Below, piece after piece: positions 1-11,516 of a DNA stretch of 64,000 nt. The DNA lies in contig CAMGYJ010000002.1 in assembly GCA_946122785.1 (NCBI GenBank), positions 61,839,703-61,903,702 on the forward strand, read 5' to 3'. Within the stretch, counting starts at the first letter, position 1. Each line of letters starts with the position of its first letter. The notes below the pieces were generated by a model, which was not told the DNA's origin, did no database searches, and was given only the letters and a program-made list of their open reading frames with translations. The position numbers and the translations under genes are program-made. The stretch comes from Linum tenue. Taxonomy: Eukaryota; Streptophyta; Magnoliopsida; Malpighiales; Linaceae.

Positions 1-57
1 GATGGAGAGAATTGGGGGTTACTAACGGGGTGAGAGAAAGAGAGGGTTGGGCAAAGT

Positions 58-241
58 GGGGAGGGTGTATCGGTATACTCGGTATTACCGATAACCGTCG
101 GGTTTTAACCGTGCATGGGCCGGTATACCTGCATCTGAAATTTATCCACTGTATACCGATATCGCCGGTTAACGGTAATCATTGGTTATCAGTTCGGTAA
201 CCGGTTAAATCGTTAACCGGATACCCGATTACCAGCCCTAG
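58..241. repeat. hAT-like MITE fragment rich in GGTAACCGGTTA-type motifs
   Basis: The stretch is built from short inverted motifs such as ggtattaccgataaccg and cggttaaccggatacc, and it ends in accagccctag. The same sequence style and a comparable end occur in the well-bounded element at 47822-48380, so this is probably a diverged or truncated relative. The left end is not clear and no TSD was found. It has no coding capacity. Confidence 0.5.
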
Positions 242-599
242 TAGGATGTGAATTTAGGACTAAATGTCACCAAAGAAGTGAAATGTGAAATTCAAAGGCG
301 AACCCATCGAGATATTGTGGACCAATGATCTGACGCAAGGAGACTGCAATCCTACAACGTAAGAAAAGTTGTTGCAATGATTCTTCTTCTTCCGAATCAC
401 ATATAAAACATGTGTTTTCCACATGGAGCCCATGTTTTGTAGGTCTTCACACACCATAAAGATCCTCAACAGAATAAGCCATAGAAAATAGTTTTGGAAC
501 TAGAGAGAGTGAAAAAAAATTAGGGCAGAGATATGGATCAAGGGTTGAAACTGAGTCAGACTAGATCTGTGAACGATGCGTTGGTACCTTGTGAGTCAT
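242..599. other. non-coding stretch, no gene seen
   Basis: AT-rich sequence without a convincing reading frame. It lies where the 3' tail of the minus-strand LINE remnant (600-2640) would fall, so it may be LINE 3' UTR, but nothing diagnostic such as a clear poly-T run was found. Confidence 0.4.
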
Positions 600-2640
600 A
601 ATGCTAGATATACCAATCAAAACAATGGGTATTGGGCATGTGAATAACTAAAATGGCAGTTACAGAAATCTCGCAGGCGAGAAGAATTCCGCTAGGAATT
701 GTGGGAGAAATAAAGTACGAAACAAATTGTTGGAACATCTGAGTCGTAGGGAGGCGGGTGGAAAGAAAACATAGGTAAATATGGGAATCCATAGATTATC
801 CTTAGCGTCTATTCTAGTGCTTGCACCTACTTTCCAATATAATCCTTGTTGGAGTAAATTTCCCTCGCGAGGCATTGGAGCCCCTTAGCGCAGAAAAGAA
901 AGAAGTATGAGGGAAGTACTGACCCTTGAGAACTTGAGAAATTAGTGAGCCTGGATCATATTGAATACGCCGGTATATTTTGGCCAATAGAGTTTGATTG
1001 AATGTGCCAAAATCTTTGAAGCTCAGTCCGCCCTTTGATTTGGGTCGACATAAAGTGGCAGCAAGAAACCCATGGTAAATGACGTTCATTACCCTGTTGG
1101 CCCGTCAAAAGCATGCAATCATTCGGTTGAGATTACATCAAAGTTCTTTGGAAAGAAAAATAACAGGACATAACATACTATAGGAGAGCTAAGGCAACTG
1201 TTATAAGAGTTTCAAAACCCGCCAAGAAAAGACATTGATGTTTCCAACCTTGTAGGCGCTTTGCTACCTCTTCAATAGACCGAAAGTTTCCCGTTTGTAA
1301 CCATTGAATGAGGGAAGGAAGGCTAAGTACTTGTTAGAGAAAACCACTGCTGATTTAGGTAAGTTTACCCTTTCACCACTCATTCGTTGATAACGATTCA
1401 AGAGATGTAAGAGAATTTGACAGTCCATATTTTGAGGGCGTAAAAAAAGGAAAACATCATCGGCAAAAAAACATGTGTGATAGAATGAGACAATATGATT
1501 AAATTGAACTTCTATAAGCTCTCCCAAAGTGACCGCTTGGGACAATAAAGCCGAGAAGCCTTTTGTACAATTAGCAAAGAGTAAAGGGAGAGCGCGCCAC
1601 TTTGTGTGGGTCTAAAATAACTATTAGAGCTTCCATCCAACATGACATATATAGAAGTAGAGGGGAAACAATTGGATAAAAGATCAGTCCAGTGAGAATC
1701 AAAACCAAGTTTGTCCATGACCCGAAAAGGATAAGACCATTCTATTCTGTCACATGCCTTTTACATATCAAATTCTAATGACATAAAATGCTCACGGCCA
1801 TCCCGCTTATTTTGAAGATATGCCATTACTTCTTGGACGAAGATGACATTGTCGATAATTGAACATTCCTTGAAGAAGCAATTATGATAAGTTGAAATGA
1901 TCGAGGGAGGATTTTACCAAGGAGATTAGCCAGCAATTTGGAAAATAATTTTGTAAGAAACTTGGCAGAGACCAATCGGGCGGAGACGAGCGCAAGTTTT
2001 AACATTTATTACTTTTGGGATGAGAGTTAACCACGCATAAGATCGTAAAAAATGACATGTACGAAAGAAAGATTGGACTGCCAGACAAACATTAGGGCCC
2101 ACAATATCCCAAAAATGTTGGAAGAAAAAAGACCAGTAAATTCGTCGAAGCCGGGAGCTTGGATGGTCTTATTTGAAATAATGCAAGCATAATGTCAGCC
2201 AATGAAAATATGCAAGCAATGTTGCATTCATTGTGTCGTCCCCCCCACAACATTAAGTGGTAAGTTATCCACAACGTGGAAAATGTTTTCCGATTATAGC
2301 CCGGATGTGAATAAGGTCGAGAAATGAGCCACAACCACCTCACACGTTAGGGCCTCCTCATAATGAATTTGCCCATCAGGTCAGGTGCACAGAGTGAAAG
2401 CGATGAAATTACGCACCCGATGGGTTTGGGTTACACAATGGAAGTACACAGTATTCTCCTTCATGCATCCATTGAACCTGAGAATGTTGGCGCCGAAAGG
2501 CCTCCTCTTGATCCGATGCCACGGCGAATTCCAAAGATAGAATATTATCTCAGTCTCGGATAAGTAGGCCCTCTGATCATGAATCACTGATGTCAAGTCC
2601 TTCATCATGGATTGAAAAAACCTCCTATTACCCATTGAAA
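600..2640 (-). mobile_element. degenerate LINE (non-LTR retrotransposon), reverse transcriptase remnant
   Basis: Read on the minus strand, several short frames line up in the order of a plant L1-type ORF2. An endonuclease-like piece (2635-2381) contains FYLWNSPWHRIKRRPFGANI. A piece at 2343-2092 matches the start of the RT domain. Another at 1545-1264 contains the catalytic-region motif FADDVFLF. A piece at 1089-814 contains SKGGLSFKDFGTFNQTLLAK, typical of the region after RT. The frames are broken by many stops and shifts, so this is an old dead copy. It is clearly different from the better preserved plus-strand LINE that follows it. Confidence 0.8.
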
Positions 2641-2766
2641 GAGTTTCCTACATATTTTGTTAAAACGGATATCAATTGGTATTATTCAGTTGGATCATAA
2701 TCGAACCAGAGCACTTGCCAAACTAGCATAACCGTGTCCGTGTGGAATCTTTAATTGCCTTGTACC

Positions 2767-2782
2767 ATATCTAAGTTGGTTC
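2767..2782. repeat. left target-site duplication of the LINE at 2783-7086
   Basis: The 16-bp word atatctaagttggttc is repeated exactly at 7087-7102, directly after the A-rich tail of the element. This length and position are typical of target-primed reverse transcription by L1-type LINEs. Confidence 0.92.
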
Positions 2783-5700
2783 ACACAGGAGCAGACAACT
2801 AACCTTTCTTTTGATTCTCTTTCTTTTGTCCCAGGAGAAAGCAGAAAGACCTACCAGCGGAGGAGAAACATTATTAGAAGGAAAAGCTTAGCAGATATCA
2901 CAGCAGATGGGAGTCAGTCCGGGGAAGGGGAATCTTCCACCCCGAGGGCGCCGGCGGCAAGCCTCAAGCCGCCTGTCAACGAATGAGAATCTTGAGCTGG
3001 AATTGTAGGGGATTCGGCCAGTCCCTTACAAGAAGCTACTGCGGCAGGCTGTGCCGACAATTTGGCCCCTCAATCCTCTTCCTCATGACGAAGAAAGACG
3101 AAGCGTTCATGGAAGGAAAAAGGAGGGGGATGAGGTTCGATCATGGAGAGTATGTGAATCCAGCTAGTGAAGGGAGTGGCTTAGCGTTGTGGTGGAATGA
3201 CGATGTTGAAGTTTGTGTGTTGGATAGATGTAAGTCCTTTATGGACATTAGGGTTAGTCAGAATGGTGTGGAGTTCTTTTGTTCTCTTGTCCATGCTCCT
3301 GCCACGGCGGCAGAGAGAAGGCTTTTGTGGGATCGACTTACGATCCTGAGGGCGACTCAAGACGAGTCTTGGCTCATTGTAGGGGATCTGAACGTGGCTC
3401 TTCTTCCGTTTGAAAAGCAGGGGCGTTGCCCCCTTAGAAATGACAATGTAGTTCCGTTAAAAAGTTTCATGGATGTCAATGGATTAGTGGACCTTGGTTT
3501 TTCGGGAGAGGTGTTTACTTGGTCTAATAACCACCAGGGCTCTGGTTTGATTAGGGAGCGGCTTGATCGAGCCATTTGCACGTCTAGTTGGCTCCGATGT
3601 TTTGAAAAAGCAAGGGTGTTCCTGAGGATTTCGTGGAGTCTGATCACTGCCCGATCAGAATCGATCTCCACCATTTTATGCCATCTTCCAATACCCCCTT
3701 CCGGTTTGATAAACACTGGAGAGATAGTGAGGAGTGCAGACAGATTATCCAAGACAGATGGGGTTCTGGGGGAACGATACAAGGTATTCTGACAGAGTGC
3801 CAAAGGAGCATTTCGACGTGGTCAAAGAATGACAGGATACAGAAGCTTAAGAGGGAAAAAGAGATGAGACGGAGACTACAGGAATTACAAGGACCTGTCA
3901 GGACTCCGGAAATGGTTGACGAGGAAAATGTTCTACTGAAAGAGCTGGACAAGTGGTGGTCCTCGGAAGAAACCTTTTGGGCGCAGAGATCAAGGAATGG
4001 ATGGCTTCAAGAGGGGGATCCAAATACTGGGTACTTCCATGCTAGCACAATTCGCAGGAAACATAGGAACAGAATCCTGAAATTGAAGGATACTAACGGA
4101 TGTTGGATGGAGAAACCGGATGACCTTGATGAGCACGTCAATGGATTCTACAAGCATCTTTTCGAAAGCAGGGGAGGGACATTTGATCATTCTCTGTTGA
4201 CTGATTTCCCGGTTTTGGTTACAAATGAGATTAACGCTCGCCTCTCAGCCGAAATATCTAAGGAAGAAGTTCGCAAAGCTGTATTCCAGCTTGGGGCAAA
4301 TAAGGCCCCAGGCCCTGATGGGTTTCCTGGCCATTTCTTCAGGTCTTTCTGGCCTTGCCTGGGAGATGCAGTTTGCAAGGAAGTTATCAATTTTTTCAGA
4401 ACAGGAATCATGAATGAGGGCTGGAATGACACTTTTATTACTCTGATCCCAAAGGTGGATCAACCTGAAACGATTGGCCAATTCAGACCAATTAGCTGCT
4501 GTAATTTCCGGTACAAGATCATCTCGAAGATTATGACTATCAGACTGCAACCATGGCTGCCAAGTCTGGTGAATGAGCTTCAAACTGCTTTTACAGGAGG
4601 TAGACAGATTCAAGACAATATTATTATTGTCCATGAAGTGCTAAACCAGTTCAAGAAGAGTAAGAAGAAGAAGAAGAAAGAAATGATGTTGAAGCTCGAT
4701 ATGAAGAAGGCCTACGATCTGGTCGAATGGGATTTCCTGATCAGCCTTTTAAAGGCGTATGGTTTCAATGACACATGGTGTGGTTGGGTGCGAGCATGCA
4801 TTTCAACAGTGAAATTCAGGCTTCTGTTCAATGGAGCCCCCGTCGAATGAATTTATCCCTTCAAGAGGCATCCGACAAGGGGATCCCCTATCCCCCCTCC
4901 TTTTCATTTTAATGTCTAATGCCCTTTCTTTTTTGATTGAAAAGGCTACCCAAAGACAGGTGATCAAGGGGATCAAATTGAATAAAGAATGTCCTGTTCT
5001 CACCCACTGCCTTTTCGCGGACGACACAGTGATATTTGGAAAAGCGTCAGTTAGGGAAGCAGAGCACATCCTCAACATTCTCAAAGACTATGGAACAATC
5101 ACGGGACAAGAGGTCAACAGGAATAAATCATCATTATTTTTCAGCGCCAATGTTCCCCTTGATGAACAGGAAACTATCATCCAAAACACTGGATTTGCGG
5201 AAGACCGTTGCCACTCTAAATACCTTGGAGTACCCACTGAATGGGGTCGATCTAAAAAGGAAACCTTCCAATTCCTTGTGCAGCGAATGGAGTCTCGAGG
5301 GGAGTCCTGGAAGAGCCTACTACTCTCCCCTGGGGGCAAGGAGGTTCTTCTAAAAGCGGTGTTCCAGGCAGTGCCATCCTTCATTATGTGTCTCTTCCTC
5401 CTCCCACGAACAGCAACAAAGAGGATGGACTCCATGCTCAAGAACTTCTTCTGGAGCAGATCAATGTCTAAAAAAACAATCCATTGGAGAGCTGGCCACG
5501 TTTTGTATGCCCCAAAGGAAGAAGGAGGGCTTGGTTTCCGCCCCTTTCATACTGTCAACCTGGCATTATTGGCAAAGCAAGTCTGGAGGGCTATCACCAA
5601 CCCTGAAGCTCTGTGGGTAAGGGTCTTGAAAAGCATCTATTTCCCAAAGACTGATCTTTTAGCTGCGAAGAAAGGGGGGAAGGCATCCTGGATTTGGGCT

Positions 5701-7086
5701 AGCCTCTGGGAAGCAATGAAATGGATGAAGCAGGGCATCATTAGGGTCATTGGAAACGGGAAATCAACAAGAATGTTCCAAGACCCTTGGAGATTTGATC
5801 GACCGGGAAAGCTTCTCGATTTTGACTGGCCGGACGAGACAACAGTGGACCAGTGGATTGATGGGATCCATCGAGCATGGAGATTTGACCTTCTTGCTGG
5901 ATATCTTAGCCCTTCGGATCTCTTACAAGTGACGGCCACCCCAATTGGACCAGACTCATTGGATGACATATGGGCTTGGAGGTTCACGGACAGTGGTGAA
6001 TTCTCAGTGAAGTCTGCCTATCACATGATACATAACTTGCTTCGGAGGGAACAAAATAGCCAGATGGTTGACACATCGAGTAAAGAAAATGGAAATGGCT
6101 ATGGAGCCTCTCCCTGCCCCCAAAACTGAAATTCTTTATTTGGAAATGTACCAGAGGAGCCATAGCAACAAAGGAAAATCTCTTCTCTCGGCGTTGCTCG
6201 GTGACAAAAGCCTGTCCCATTTGTGCTGAAGCTACAGAATCGATCCATCATGTTTTGTTTGAGTGCCCTCACGCGGCTGCTGGGTGGTTCCAGGGCTGGC
6301 CTTCATTGGTGGTCCCCCCCTTATCCATCCCAATGCTTGACTGGCTCTTCGCACTGCAAGACAGGTATCCTCTCCCCACAGTCCATAAGGTTGTCTTCCT
6401 GTTATGGCAGACGTGGAAGGCCAGAAACGAGTTTATCTTCAGGAAAAAGTCCCCTTGGCCACCTAGCACCATTGCTAAGGCTGTGACTGAGTCGCAGCAG
6501 TGGAATACTTGCCCTGCCAAACCAACAACCTCTCCCCCTCCTATTCAGTTAAACCCATCCCCGAATCATCCTACTCCACCGCCGAGTATTCATCTTTTTG
6601 AAATACAGTGTGATGGTTCATTTTTTGAAACCTCACAGCAGGCGGCATATGGCGTTGTGGTAACAAATGTCCATGGACAAGTATGTGACGGGGTAGCTGA
6701 ATCCCTGCATTGTTTTTCACCAATTGAAGCTGAAGCAAAAGCGCTGTTGAAAGGAACTCTTATGGCAACCAGCCTCCAGGGTCCCTGTCTGGTTCGTTCA
6801 GATTGCCTGACCATCATCAATGTTGTGCAAGGACAATTGAGGCCGTGGCCATGGCGGGTTGCTGCATGGATTGGACGCATCATTAAGGCACTTGAAGACC
6901 ATCCCTGGATCAAGATCTCACACATCAAGAGGGCTCATAACACGAAGGCAAACTGGGTGGCTAGATCTAGAGCAAAAAATGTTCTCCCGTGTCATTGGGT
7001 TCAAGTACTTGATGTTATCTCTCACCTGTTGTAATCAGCTGGCTTCAGCAGCAAGGAATGAAAAGCAATACCTTTGGTCAAAAAAA
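2783..7086 (+). mobile_element. L1-type LINE retrotransposon bounded by a 16-bp TSD
   Basis: The element lies between two exact 16-bp direct repeats (2767-2782 and 7087-7102) and ends in a short A-run (7081-7087). Its first 200 bases look like the end of ORF1, so the copy is 5'-truncated. It then carries a near-complete ORF2 with endonuclease, reverse transcriptase, zinc-knuckle-like zf-RVT and RNase H regions. The insertion lies about 270 bp upstream of the presenilin start codon, in the same orientation, so it separates that gene from its original upstream DNA. Three frame breaks make it non-autonomous. Confidence 0.93.
2983..7034 (+). pseudogene. LINE ORF2: endonuclease, reverse transcriptase, zf-RVT and RNase H, frameshifted
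   Basis: An APE-type endonuclease begins at ATG 2983 with SWNCRGFGQ, followed by GDLNVAL (near 3385) and SDHCPIRI (near 3640). The RT domain follows, with GANKAPGPDGF (near 4300), PISCCNFRYKIISK (near 4490), RGIRQGDPLSPLLF (near 4870) and the catalytic box LFADDTVIFG (near 5015). From about 6140 there is a Cys/His-containing zf-RVT region (CPICAEATESIHHVLFECPH), and from about 6590 an RVT_3-type RNase H domain (IQCDGSFF, ending IKRAHNTKANWVAR). Frame changes lie near 3630, 4845 and 6085, so it cannot encode one intact protein. The function of the parent family is reverse transcription and integration of its own RNA. Confidence 0.92.
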
Positions 7087-7102
7087 ATATCTAAGTTGGT
7101 TC
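7087..7102. repeat. right target-site duplication of the LINE
   Basis: Exact copy of 2767-2782. It follows the A-rich tail and marks the 3' boundary of the LINE. Confidence 0.92.
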
Positions 7103-7358
7103 CAGGTCCATTCCAATTTCCAAGAAAAGTTGGTCTGAAACTGCAGTATTGGATTAAGAAAAAACAAAGATTTCCGCAAAAAGAAAAATCAAAGAAAAAG
7201 AGGTTTTCTGGGGCAGACAAGGAGCAAACAGTACGATTCCCAGTTCAACAGAAGCGTCAGAAACAACAATCCTAATTTCACAAAATGCTCCCTACCGGAA
7301 AAATGCATTGAATCGGAGAGACCCAGAAAAGCTCTTGTCGGCTCTGACGAACTGGGAA
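7103..7358 (+). promoter_or_regulatory. presenilin upstream and 5' leader region downstream of a LINE insertion
   Basis: Short purine-rich stretch between the LINE and the presenilin ATG, with no separate gene. No convincing TATA box was seen here. Removing the LINE and one TSD copy would rejoin 2641-2782 to this DNA, so original promoter elements may lie on the far side of the insertion. Confidence 0.4.
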
Positions 7359-8851
7359 ATGGAGTCGAGCATACTGGAATCGATCGGGGTGGAGATCATC
7401 GGAGTAATGTCCCCGGTTTCGATCTGTATGCTTCTGGTGGTTCTGATCGTCTACTCCCTCTCCCCTGCCGCCGATTTAGCGCCGCCGATTCGCTCCGCCG
7501 CTAACCTTGTTTACCTGGAGGTACCCACGGACTCCACTACCCAGAAGCTTGAGGGCGCCTTGCTCAATGCCTTGGTTTTCGTCATCATAATTGCCGTCGT
7601 CACTTTCCTTCTCCTTCTGCTCTACTACTACAATTGCACCGGCTTCTTGAAGAATTACATGCGGTTTTCCACATTTTTCGTGTTGGGTAGGGTAATCTCA
7701 ATTCTTTCCCAGCTTTGATTCTCTGCGCGTATTGGTGGGTTTGATCGATTGATTCTAAATCTTGAGTTTGTTCGTTTACTAAATCGCCAGGTAGCATGGG
7801 AGGCTCGATTTTCCTGTCAATAATTCAGCATTTCTCGATACCCGTCGATTCAATCACCTGCTTTGTTTTGCTGTTCAATTTCACAATAGTGGGTGTATTA
7901 TCGGTCTTCTCTAGTGGCATACCAATCTTCTTGAGGCAAGCATATATGGTAGCACTGGGAATATTTGTGGCAGCTTGGTTTACAAAGTTACCTGAATGGA
8001 CTACCTGGGCGCTGCTAGTAGCATTGGCAGTCTATGATTTGGTTGCAGTTCTGGCACCTGGCGGGCCACTGAAATTGTTGGTCGAGTTGTCCCAAAGCAG
8101 GGACGAGGAGCTACCTGCACTGATATATGAAGCACGGCCAACTGTTTCAGCCGATCCACGCAATCAAGTCCGGAGCATGGAGCTTCTGTTTGGTACAGCT
8201 TTGCAGTCTGGGTCCGTGGAGATGCAACCCATCTCTGGGGACCACATAGGTACCAGGGAAGGTGGTGAGCACAATGTTCATCCTGAACTTATTGAAGCGC
8301 AGTCCATGAATTCAAGCAATTCGGAAGATCATCTGCAAGATAGAGATGAAGTTGAGAGGTCTCCACTGGTGGGTGGTGGTTTAGGGAGAAGGCAATCTTC
8401 AGGCAGTAGTGGATCAGAGTATTCGGTAGTTGTTGGCAGTCGTGAGCCCCCCGAGATCGTTGTAGTTGCAGATGAAGAAAGGTCTCCTCTGGTTGACTCT
8501 CGAAGACATGGAAATGCGAACGAGAGAGCAGTGAGAAGGATGGATGATGATGATGATGATGATTCGGACTCTGTGTTAGCAAGTAGCGGGATTAAGCTGG
8601 GTCTAGGAGACTTCATTTTCTACAGTGTCCTTGTTGGTAGGGCTGCAATGTATGATCTAATGACAGTGTATGCATGCTACCTTGCTATTATTTCAGGGCT
8701 TGGCTGCACTCTCATTTTGTTGTCGGTCTGCCGTCAAGCACTGCCAGCTCTCCCGATTTCAATAGCATTGGGAGTCGTCTTTTACTTCTTGACGCGGTTA
8801 TTAATGGAACCTTTTGTTGTCGGGACAGCAACGAACCTATTGATGTTCTGA
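7359..8851 (+). CDS. PS1: presenilin (gamma-secretase-type aspartyl protease), two exons
   Basis: Proposed CDS is join(7359..7686, 7791..8851), 462 residues. The intron 7687-7790 has GT...AG ends and interrupts a glycine codon (phase 1) after MRFSTFFVLG. The start MESSILESIGVEIIGVM closely matches plant presenilins, and the in-frame ATG-less sequence upstream was not used. The two catalytic aspartates are visible: Asp192 in VYDLVAVLAPGGPLKLL (TM6) and Asp383 in KLGLGDFIFYS (TM7). The C-terminal PAL motif (ALPALPIS) is present. A long Ser/Asp-rich hydrophilic loop (about residues 210-370) separates them, as in plant PS1. The family is multi-pass and resides in endomembranes, where it forms the catalytic subunit of gamma-secretase with nicastrin, APH-1 and PEN-2. 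The frame is intact with all key residues. Confidence 0.95.
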
Positions 8852-9865
8852 GAGACAAGTAAGAAGATGATCTGTTTGGTTATTCCACTCGCCAAGCCTG
8901 CACCAGTGCTGTTAGGTATGTCTTTTGGTGGCATTTCTTTTGCTGATATAACTCTTCAAAGAAAACTAACTTGCACCATCTCTCGATCTTTCATATCATA
9001 AGGATTTCTCACAGCTTAAGAACTCGACTGTAATGCAAGTACCAGGAGAGCCAGGTTTAGCCGTTTAGGTATACAGATATTGAACCCTCTTCCTGCTATA
9101 GTATCTGTAGTAGTAAACTAGCTATCGCCACATTTGGCATTTCTTTTGTTTGAACCTTGGAGTCTTCAGAAGCAGAAGCAGATGATTGTGGTTATCAAAT
9201 GGCTCGCTCAGTTCGTTGAATTATCTGGTTAAGAGACCATTTTCAGGGTCTGGAATGAGTGTGTAGGAGAGGAGACTGATGTGTAGTATGGATATGTAGG
9301 GATTTACATTTGTCCCCTGTTTAACTGCAGAACAGCAGACCCTATTATTACATGAAAGTATAATCCTGTGGTAGCTTCTTATTTTACAAAAAGATTATGT
9401 GTGTGCTCAACATGACTCAGATTCCTGATCTTAAGATTATGAACCGATCTCATTGCTGTCACGACGACCAAGACTGTGAGCCACAATGCGGAATTAGGAT
9501 GCATTCGCATTTTTGGTGAGTATCCAGTCCTACTGCTGAGAATCAATGGGTTCTGGTTTCTGCACTGTTGTAACTTGTAAGCAGTTACGAGCAGTAGTTG
9601 AATTATTAATGGGTTTGCCACCTTGCACTATTAGATCAGCTGGGTTTTCGAGTAGCGTACCTGCAAAGCACCAGAAGAACCTTTAGATGCTCGAGAATCT
9701 ACATGGCCCGGAACCTGTCCTTTGAGACTGTACCATGGACTCATTTTTGCTTAAATATTGTGTGTCCTGGTCTGCCATAATATGTGCCAACTGCTAAGTA
9801 TGCTTGACAGAGACACAGAGTTAGTCATACCCCAGCTTTGCATGTCTGGAAACCAAATCGCATGG
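8852..9865. other. presenilin 3' flank, no further gene
   Basis: T-rich and A-rich non-coding sequence that probably includes the presenilin 3' UTR. No long or recognisable frame, and no transposon ends seen. Confidence 0.5.
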
Positions 9866-11500
9866 GGTAATTTGGATGAAGGTTTTTAGTGCGACCGGTG
9901 AGATTTTAGTCCAAACTCTTAGACAATATACAATGAGTGCTAAAAATTCGAGCCAAAGTATCAAATTTGGTACTCAATAAAGTGTGGGTGCTAAAAATTC
10001 GAGCCAAAATGTCAAATTTGGTACTCAATAAAGTGTTGTTGCTTCAATGGAGTAGAGCCAAACGTCAAAGTGCTATATTTGTGATTTTTTTATTACTTAG
10101 TTAATTGTTCATTTGATTGTTTTATTCATCCAAATTTGCAATTATTTTTATATAAGCAGTTATAATTAATTAAAATAAAGATTTTGATGTCATTTTTTTA
10201 GTTTTGATATATTTTTTTGTCGATAAATATGATGTCATCAATGACAAAAATACAGTGGTTGGTGTCAATTATCATATATTTATCACATGTTTGTCTGAAT
10301 GAGTTGTCATCAATTGTTCATCCAACTTTAATCACTGTGAGTTGTGTCATCAAATGTTTATCTAACTTTAAACATAAATGAGTTTTTCCATCAACAATGC
10401 ATCCAGTTTTAACTAACCAACTTTAATTACATGATTGCAGAAGGAATCTTTTCATGTCTCTATAAACGAAGCCTTCACTTGGACATTCTCCTCATCCCAC
10501 CATTCAACCTCCTTCTTCACATTATCTCAACTTCACAATTCTTTTTACACACCAACAACTCCTTCTATATCATGAGTTCCCCTGGTAGAGAAGCTGATGA
10601 CAGAGAATGGGAAGATAAGAAAGAAGTTGGTGGTTCACGAGTTGAGGGAAGTTTTTTCAATTGTCTGCCATCAAACTGTCATCACCACCACCATCCATTC
10701 TTTGCAACCCTTGTGTGGGGCCTCTTGTTCGGTAACCAGAAGAAGCAGAAAGGCAGTGGTAGTGGCGGAGGTCATGCATTGTTAGTGGTGTCTTCATAGC
10801 CATACATCCCCGATTACAAGCTGGCTTTCGAGTGAACCAATTCAAAATTTGAAAATCATCGTCTTTGTTCTCAAAGCGGGAATATGAAATTGCGGTCGTC
10901 GTTCTCAAACCACAGGCCACTAAAATCATATCTATCTTTGGAGATCTGAATCAGATCAGTCATCGGAGATTTGAATCAGTTCTGTCACCATTGATGCATA
11001 ACCTCCAAACCCAGATTCGATGCAAACCCTTCAGATCCAGGCAACATTTGGGACCGATCGCGATGGCGACAAATCTACAAGTGAGAGGCCCAATATTGGA
11101 TGTAGGAGAGGGAGCATATCTAAGCATATGAGGAAGAAAGGAAATAACTGGCTAGTGATGGTGACGATTCGTTGGTGATGGGCGATTACCGACGGGTGAG
11201 GAGGAAGAGTGACAACGAATGATCTGGTGAAATTGCCAAGTGGATTTGTTGGCTAGGAGGAAGAATGGCAGTGGGATGAACTGGAGGACGGACGAGGGGC
11301 TAGGATTTGAAAAAAAAAGGAAAAATGAGAGATTTATAAATAGCTTATGGGATCTACAATTCAAAAACCCACATTTGAGAGTATTTAAAATTCCTAGTTA
11401 CAAAAATCCCCATCCTTACAAATGCAAAATTATTCTAAAATATGGCTCAATGAGAGATTGCGATGAAATCCCTCATTGAAAAACCTCATCCAAATGGGTT
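9866..11500. mobile_element. PIF/Harbinger-related non-autonomous element
   Basis: The ends carry related inverted sequences: atttggatgaaggttttt near 9868 and, on the other strand, atttggatgaggttttt near 11482-11500. Inside, the order matches the two Harbinger copies at 33.9-37.6 kb: a subterminal region with ttgcttcaat, three units of a degenerate repeat around gagttgtgtcatcaa (10285-10420), then attgcagaaggaatc, then a start resembling MSSPGREADDRE (10572 onward), as at the start of the Harbinger reading frame. After that the sequence no longer resembles transposase, so this is an internally deleted or rearranged copy. The TSD was not resolved and the exact ends are uncertain. Confidence 0.6.
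9937..10039. repeat. two-copy 51-bp tandem repeat in Harbinger-like subterminal DNA
   Basis: Two adjacent units start with gtgctaaaaattcgagcc at 9937 and 9988, and each ends in ggtactcaataaagtgt. They differ at only a few positions. Confidence 0.85.
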
Positions 11501-11516
11501 GCTAAGAAATTTTAAT

